Assembly (NCBI GenBank): GCA_031268195.1
Contig: JAIRXQ010000012.1
Location: 1-64,000, forward strand
Direction: 5' to 3'
Source: Azoarcus sp.
Lineage (GTDB): Bacteria > Pseudomonadota > Gammaproteobacteria > Burkholderiales > Rhodocyclaceae
DNA length: 64,000 nucleotides
Shown here one piece after another: positions 59,612 through 64,000 of the stretch (the stretch's first letter is position 1; the number at the start of each line of letters is the position of its first letter). Under the pieces are notes generated by a model. It did not search any database and was not told the DNA's origin. It saw only the letters and a list, made by a program, of their open reading frames with translations. Both the position numbers and the translations under genes were made by a program.

Positions 59612-59677
59612 CTGTCGCTCGCCTGCTGTTGCTTACTGTCACCTACTGGTCACCTACTGTCACTCGCCTACTGTCGT
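59612..59677. repeat. Degenerate CCTACTGTC-type repeats at the aspS 3' end
   Basis: Several imperfect copies of a 9-13-base unit (TCACCTACTG, TCGCCTACTGTC, TCGCCTGCTGT) run through the aspS stop codon into the gap before the csp terminator. Confidence 0.5.
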
Positions 59678-61477
59678 GTTGTGCGTCGGCGTCGATCCGT
59701 CGGCGTCGGCCGTTTGCCGCAGGCGGATGTGCAATTCGCGCAACTGCTTCTCGTCGACCGCACTCGGCGCGTTGGTGAGCAGGCATTGCGCGCGTTGCGT
59801 CTTGGGAAAGGCGATGACATCGCGGATGGATTCCGCGCCCGCCATCATCGTCACCACGCGATCCAGCCCGAAAGCGAGTCCGCCGTGCGGGGGGGCGCCG
59901 TATTTGAGCGCATCGAGCAGGAAACCGAATTTCGCCCGTTGTTCTTCGGGGCCGATGTTGAGCGCCTCGAACACTGCTTCCTGCTCTTCGGCGCGATGGA
60001 TACGGATCGAGCCGCCGCCCACTTCCCAGCCGTTCAGTGCCAGGTCGTAAGCCTGCGCCAGACATTCACCCGGATTGCTCTTCAAAAGCGCGATGTGTTC
60101 GTCTTTCGGGCGAGTAAACGGGTGATGGCAAGCCACCCAGCGTTTGTCCTCCTCGTCGTACTCGAACATCGGGAAATCGACGATCCACACCGGACGCCAC
60201 GCTTCGCCGGTGACGAATCCTTTTTCGTGACCGAGCTTGATGCGCAGTGCGCCGAGGGCGTCATTGACGATTTTCGTTTTGTCCGCGCCAAAGAAGATCA
60301 GATCGCCCGAGTGTGCGCCAGTGCGTTCGAGGATCGCGCGTAGCGCCGGTTCATTCAGGTTTTTGACGATGGGCGATTGCAGGCCGGTTTCGTTGGGCTG
60401 ATTCGCGTCGTTTACCTTGATGTAGGCCAAGCCCTTTGCGCCGTAGACGGCAACGAAACGGCCGTATTCGTCGATTTCGCCGCGCGTGAGGTTCGCGCCG
60501 CCCGGTACGCGCAGGGCAGCGACGCGACCGCCGGAATTGGCGGGGCCGGAAAAGACTTTGAAGGCCACATCTTTCACCACGTCGGTGATTTCGGTCAATT
60601 CCAGCGTGACGCGCAAATCGGGCTTGTCGGAACCGTAACGGCGCATCGCTTCGCCATAGGCCATGCGCGGGAAGGGATTGGGCAGATCGACGGCGAGCGT
60701 TTCCTTGAAAACGAAGCGCACCATTTCTTCCATCAGGGCGGTGATGCCGTCCACGTCGAGGAAAGAGGTTTCGATATCGACCTGCGTGAATTCGGGCTGA
60801 CGGTCGGCGCGCAAATCCTCGTCACGGAAGCATTTGACGATCTGGTAGTAGCGGTCGAACCCGGCCACCATCAGGAGCTGTTTGAACAACTGCGGCGATT
60901 GCGGCAGGGCGAAGAATTGCCCGGCATTGACGCGCGAGGGCACGAGATAGTCGCGCGCGCCTTCGGGGGTGCTCCTGGTGAGCATCGGCGTTTCGATGTC
61001 GATGAAGCCGTGTGCGTCGAGAAAGCGGCGGAAGGCCATGGCCGCCTTGTAGCGCAGCATCAGGTTTTTCTGCATCGGCTCGCGGCGCAGGTCGAGGACG
61101 CGATGGGTGAGGCGCACCGTCTCGGAGAGATTGTCGTCGTCGAGTTGGAACGCCGGCGGCGCGGAGGGGTTGAGAATCTCGATTTCGTGGCAGAGCACTT
61201 CAATTTCGCCCGAAGCAAGGTGCGGATTTTCCGTGCCGGCTGGCCGGCGGCGCACCTTGCCGGAAATCTTCAGGCAGAACTCGTTGCGGATCGCTTCCGC
61301 CGTCTTGAACATCTCCGGGCGATCCGGGTCGCATACCACCTGCGCCAGCCCTTCACGGTCGCGCAGGTCGATGAAGATGACACCGCCGTGGTCACGGCGG
61401 CGGTGCGTCCAGCCGCAAAGGGTGACGGTTTGATCGAGGTGGGCGGCCGTGACTCGACCGCAATAATGGGTTCGCAT
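59660..61477 (-). CDS. aspS: Aspartyl-tRNA synthetase
   Basis: A class IIb synthetase of 605 residues: N-terminal OB-fold anticodon domain ([27 protein letters not shown]), catalytic core with [18 protein letters not shown] (motif 2) and GLAFGLDRV (motif 3), and the GAD insertion of bacterial AspRS at about 300-430. The ATG at 61477 fits the conserved MRTHYCG start. Betaproteobacterial AspRS is often non-discriminating; that cannot be decided here. Confidence 0.97.
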   Translation of the reverse strand: MRTHYCGRVTAAHLDQTVTLCGWTHRRRDHGGVIFIDLRDREGLAQVVCDPDRPEMFKTAEAIRNEFCLKISGKVRRRPAGTENPHLASGEIEVLCHEIEILNPSAPPAFQLDDDNLSETVRLTHRVLDLRREPMQKNLMLRYKAAMAFRRFLDAHGFIDIETPMLTRSTPEGARDYLVPSRVNAGQFFALPQSPQLFKQLLMVAGFDRYYQIVKCFRDEDLRADRQPEFTQVDIETSFLDVDGITALMEEMVRFVFKETLAVDLPNPFPRMAYGEAMRRYGSDKPDLRVTLELTEITDVVKDVAFKVFSGPANSGGRVAALRVPGGANLTRGEIDEYGRFVAVYGAKGLAYIKVNDANQPNETGLQSPIVKNLNEPALRAILERTGAHSGDLIFFGADKTKIVNDALGALRIKLGHEKGFVTGEAWRPVWIVDFPMFEYDEEDKRWVACHHPFTRPKDEHIALLKSNPGECLAQAYDLALNGWEVGGGSIRIHRAEEQEAVFEALNIGPEEQRAKFGFLLDALKYGAPPHGGLAFGLDRVVTMMAGAESIRDVIAFPKTQRAQCLLTNAPSAVDEKQLRELHIRLRQTADADGSTPTHNTTVGE

Positions 61478-61496
61478 GGTAAGTGGCGCCAAAGGC

Positions 61497-62123
61497 TTAT
61501 TCGGAAAGGAGGATGGAGGTTTCGGGCTCGCGCGTGGGCGGCGCGACCACGCCCATCGAGATGATGTATTTGAGCGCCTCATCGACGCTCATGTCGAGCT
61601 CGATCACGTCGGCCGCGGGCAGCATCAGGAAGAAGCCGGATGTCGGATTGGGGGTGGTGGGCACATAGACACTGACGTATTCGCCTTGCAGATATTGCAC
61701 CACGTCGCCGCCCGGTGTGCCGGTGAGAAAGGCGATCGTCCACGCGCCCTGGCGCGGGTATTGCACCAGCAGCGCCTTGCGGAAGGCTTGGCCGCTGCTG
61801 GAAAAAAGCGTGTCGGAAACCTGCTTGACGCTGGAGTAGATGGATTTCACCACCGGAATGCGCGCCAGCAACGCTTCCCAGCCGCGCACGAGCCGCTGTC
61901 CGAGCACGTTGGCGCCGATGACGCCGGTGGCGAACAGGATGAAGACGAACAGCACCACGCCTAGCCCCGGAATGTCGAAGCCGAGCACGGTATGTGGTTG
62001 CAGGTGCTCGGGCAGCAGAGGCATCACCCAGCCGTCGAGCGTCCTGATGATCCATGTCAGCACGGTGACGGTGATGGCTAGCGGTATCCAGATCAGCAGG
62101 CCGGTGATGAAATATTTTTTCAC
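61497..62123 (-). CDS. DUF502 family membrane protein
   Basis: A 208-residue inner-membrane protein with two transmembrane helices (about 4-26 and 52-74) and a C-terminal soluble domain; [16 protein letters not shown] and [14 protein letters not shown] are the marks of the DUF502 family (PF04367). Function unknown. It overlaps the FmdB gene and lies 19 bases before aspS, an arrangement common in betaproteobacteria. Confidence 0.88.
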   Translation of the reverse strand: MKKYFITGLLIWIPLAITVTVLTWIIRTLDGWVMPLLPEHLQPHTVLGFDIPGLGVVLFVFILFATGVIGANVLGQRLVRGWEALLARIPVVKSIYSSVKQVSDTLFSSSGQAFRKALLVQYPRQGAWTIAFLTGTPGGDVVQYLQGEYVSVYVPTTPNPTSGFFLMLPAADVIELDMSVDEALKYIISMGVVAPPTREPETSILLSE

Positions 62124-62407
62124 GCGTGCGACTCGCCGCCGGATTCAGGCCGCAGGTGGCAGGCGCAACCCGCGCCGCAGGGCGCAGATGCCGGCGCCGG
62201 GGCGGCGGCTTTTTGCTTCGCGCCTTCGTTTTTGAAGTCGGTGGCGTACCAGCCGCTCCCTTTCAGCTGGAAGCCCGCCGCCGAGATTTGCTTGACGTAG
62301 CGTGGCGCGGCGCAGGATGGGCAAACGGTGAGCGGGGCATCGCTCATTTTCTGCAAGTGTTCTTTCTGGAACCCGCAATGCTCGCAGCGGTATTCATAGA
62401 TAGGCAT
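62120..62407 (-). CDS. FmdB-type zinc ribbon protein
   Basis: A 95-residue protein with a zinc ribbon: MPIYEYRCEHCG (Cys8, Cys11) and CPSCAAPRYVKQIS (Cys29, Cys32). The tail adds a CGAGCACH cluster that may bind metal. Often called FmdB regulatory protein, without firm evidence. It overlaps the DUF502 gene by four bases. Confidence 0.88.
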   Translation of the reverse strand: MPIYEYRCEHCGFQKEHLQKMSDAPLTVCPSCAAPRYVKQISAAGFQLKGSGWYATDFKNEGAKQKAAAPAPASAPCGAGCACHLRPESGGESHA

Positions 62408-62499
62408 GATTCTCTCCGGCTGGGGAAGCGCGCAAGTCTAGCGCAAGGCGTGGGCACGCGCAGCTCGAAGAACCGACATGGGGCCGCGGCGTGTCCGTT

Positions 62500-63360
62500 T
62501 CAAGACGCAAGGACGAAAAAGGACAGCCGCGCCGCGATTGCTTCGCCCCAGAACAGTACGCTCAGCCCGGCGAGGGCAAGGAAGGGGCCGAAGGGAATCG
62601 GCTTTTCGCGTGTGCTGCGCCGAAACGCGATCAGGGTGCCGCCGATGACGGCCCCGGCGACCGAGGCGAGCACGACGGTCAGCGGCAGCATCTTCCAGCC
62701 CAGCCATGCGCCGATGGCCGCCAGCAGCTTGAAATCGCCGTGACCCATGCCTTCCTTGCCGGTGAGGAGCTTGAACAGCCAATACACCGCCCACAGCGCC
62801 AGATACCCGGCCATCGCTCCGATGACGGCTTCTGGCAGCGGCGTATAGGTGGCGCAAAGATTCAGCGTCAGCCCGATCCACAGCAGGGGCAGGGTGAGGT
62901 CGTCAGGCAGCAGCTGGGTGTCGAAATCGATGAAAGCCAGCGCGACCATCGTCCATACGAAGGCGAGCGCGCCGAGCGTGGCGAGGCTAAAACCGAAGCG
63001 ATACGCGGCATAGCCGGAGAGCAGCGCCGTCAGCGCTTCCACCATCGGATAGCGGCAGCTGATGGGGGTATGGCAGTGGCGGCAGCGCCCGCGTAGCAGG
63101 AGGTAGCTCACGAGCGGCACGTTGTCGAAGGCCGAGATGCTTTGCCCGCAGTGCGGGCAGCGCGAACGCGGCCGGGCGAGATCGAAAGGTTCTTCTTCGG
63201 CGGGCGGCTCGCCGCGCAGATTGGCCGCTTCCGCCGCCCAGGCGCGCTCCATCATGACCGGCAGGCGGTGGATGACGACGTTTAGAAAGCTGCCGACGAA
63301 CAGGCCGAGCAGGGTCGCGAACGGAATGAGGATATGAGGGTCGTTGAGCGGAGAAAGCAT
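62500..63360 (-). CDS. pilD: Type IV prepilin peptidase/N-methyltransferase
   Basis: A 286-residue membrane aspartyl protease that cuts and N-methylates type IV pilins and pseudopilins. The cytoplasmic loop has the four-Cys zinc site (CPHCG, CRHCH), and the catalytic Asp lie in FIDFDTQLLPDDL and the GxGD-like GMGHGDFKLL. The NVVIHRLP start is typical. It follows pilC. Confidence 0.94.
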   Translation of the reverse strand: MLSPLNDPHILIPFATLLGLFVGSFLNVVIHRLPVMMERAWAAEAANLRGEPPAEEEPFDLARPRSRCPHCGQSISAFDNVPLVSYLLLRGRCRHCHTPISCRYPMVEALTALLSGYAAYRFGFSLATLGALAFVWTMVALAFIDFDTQLLPDDLTLPLLWIGLTLNLCATYTPLPEAVIGAMAGYLALWAVYWLFKLLTGKEGMGHGDFKLLAAIGAWLGWKMLPLTVVLASVAGAVIGGTLIAFRRSTREKPIPFGPFLALAGLSVLFWGEAIAARLSFFVLAS

Positions 63361-63372
63361 CGAATCGTTGGG

Positions 63373-64000
63373 TCAGACCACCGCGCCGAGTTTGAAGATG
63401 GGCAGATACATGGCCACGACCAGACCGCCGATGACGACGCCGAGAAAGACCATGATGAGCGGTTCGAGCAGGGTGGACATGGCGGCAACCGCGTCATCGA
63501 CCTCACGATCGTAGAAATCCGCGACCTTGCCGAGCATGTTGTCGAGTTGCCCGGCTTCTTCACCGATCGACACCATCTGCACGACCATAGTCGGAAACAT
63601 ACCCGAATTTTGCATCGACATGTTCAAACTCATGCCGGTGCTGACTTCGGACTGGATGGTGCGCGTGGCGAGCACGTACAGATGGTTGCCCGATGCGCCG
63701 CCCACCGAATCCAGCGCTTCGACCAGCGGCACTCCGGCGGAAAACATCGTCGAGAGGGTGCGCGCCCAGCGCGCGATGGTCGCCTTGCGCACGATTTCGC
63801 CCACCACCGGCAGCTTGAGCACCGTGCGATCGACCGCGATCTGCATGGGGACTGAGCGTTTATAGGCCATGATGATGCCGGCGATGACCCCGGCCAGACT
63901 GCCGAAAACGAGCCACCAGTACGACACGAAGAAATCGGATATGCCGATCACCACCAGCGTCGGCCCTGGCAGTTCCGCGCCGAAGCTGGCGAACACATCC
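63373..64000 (-). CDS. pilC: Type IV pilus inner-membrane protein PilC, C-terminal part
   Basis: The 3' portion of a GspF/PilC platform protein; the frame is open to the window edge and the start lies beyond it. The second T2SF domain is visible: ARWARTLSTMFSAGVPLVEAL, a GMFPTMVVQMVSIGEEAGQLD segment, and a closing pair of transmembrane helices (LIMVFLGVVIGGLVVAMYLP). With pilD this suggests a pilB-pilC-pilD cluster. Confidence 0.93.
   Translation of the reverse strand, partial: DVFASFGAELPGPTLVVIGISDFFVSYWWLVFGSLAGVIAGIIMAYKRSVPMQIAVDRTVLKLPVVGEIVRKATIARWARTLSTMFSAGVPLVEALDSVGGASGNHLYVLATRTIQSEVSTGMSLNMSMQNSGMFPTMVVQMVSIGEEAGQLDNMLGKVADFYDREVDDAVAAMSTLLEPLIMVFLGVVIGGLVVAMYLPIFKLGAVV

Overview
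The window is a stretch of GC-rich chromosome (a rough impression, not computed) from a Gram-negative bacterium, most likely a betaproteobacterium of the Rhodocyclales/Nitrosomonadales kind. Pointers are gyrA-serC, hemC-hemD-hemX-hemY, ybgC-tolQ-tolR-tolA-tolB-pal-cpoB-queE-queC, hslV-hslU, rplM-rpsI-argC-erpA, an M23 peptidase beside tyrS, and aspS-DUF502-FmdB next to pilD-pilC. No rRNA, tRNA, CRISPR array or complete insertion sequence was seen.

Layout. 1-870: an accessory patch that looks visibly less GC-rich, with an Rhs C-terminal tip (core remnant, DUF4258-like toxin) and its probable immunity gene. 1237-6744: gyrA, serC and an SSS-family symporter. 7163-8043: a second accessory patch with a BPSL0067-type amidase effector and a STY0301-type immunity protein. 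8135-13862: rhlE divergent from the haem genes hemC, hemD, hemX, hemY. 13949-18803 (minus strand): cupin, methyltransferase and metY as a probable operon, then a SulP permease. 18844-24206: metG, an MBL hydrolase, an OmpA-like lipoprotein and apbC/mrp. 24248-33105 (minus strand): a PAS-GAF-GGDEF-EAL protein, queC, queE and the Tol-Pal cluster. 33338-38855: a double-STAS protein, hslV, hslU, accA and tilS. 38826-45709: a FixL/FixJ-like two-component pair, an RluF-like enzyme, a lytic transglycosylase, proS, rppH and a CNP1-like protein. 45807-52748: OsmC, a structured leader RNA before rplM-rpsI, argC, erpA, an M23 peptidase, tyrS and murI. 52987-64000: an STAS/SpoIIAA-like protein, an EnvZ/OmpR-like pair with a Spy-like periplasmic protein, clpA-clpS, a cold-shock protein, aspS, DUF502, FmdB, pilD and the C-terminal half of pilC.

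Most of the window is housekeeping: topology, translation, haem, queuosine, envelope integrity and proteolysis. The less ordinary parts are the two toxin/immunity cassettes, the metY-methyltransferase-cupin operon, the leader RNA with its own promoter and intrinsic terminator before rplM, a Trp/Arg heptad-repeat cytoplasmic tail on the M23 peptidase, and several short tandem repeats at gene starts or in linkers (hemC start, symporter upstream region, HemX, TolA, GyrA tail). All function calls are from reading the sequence; no database search was possible.
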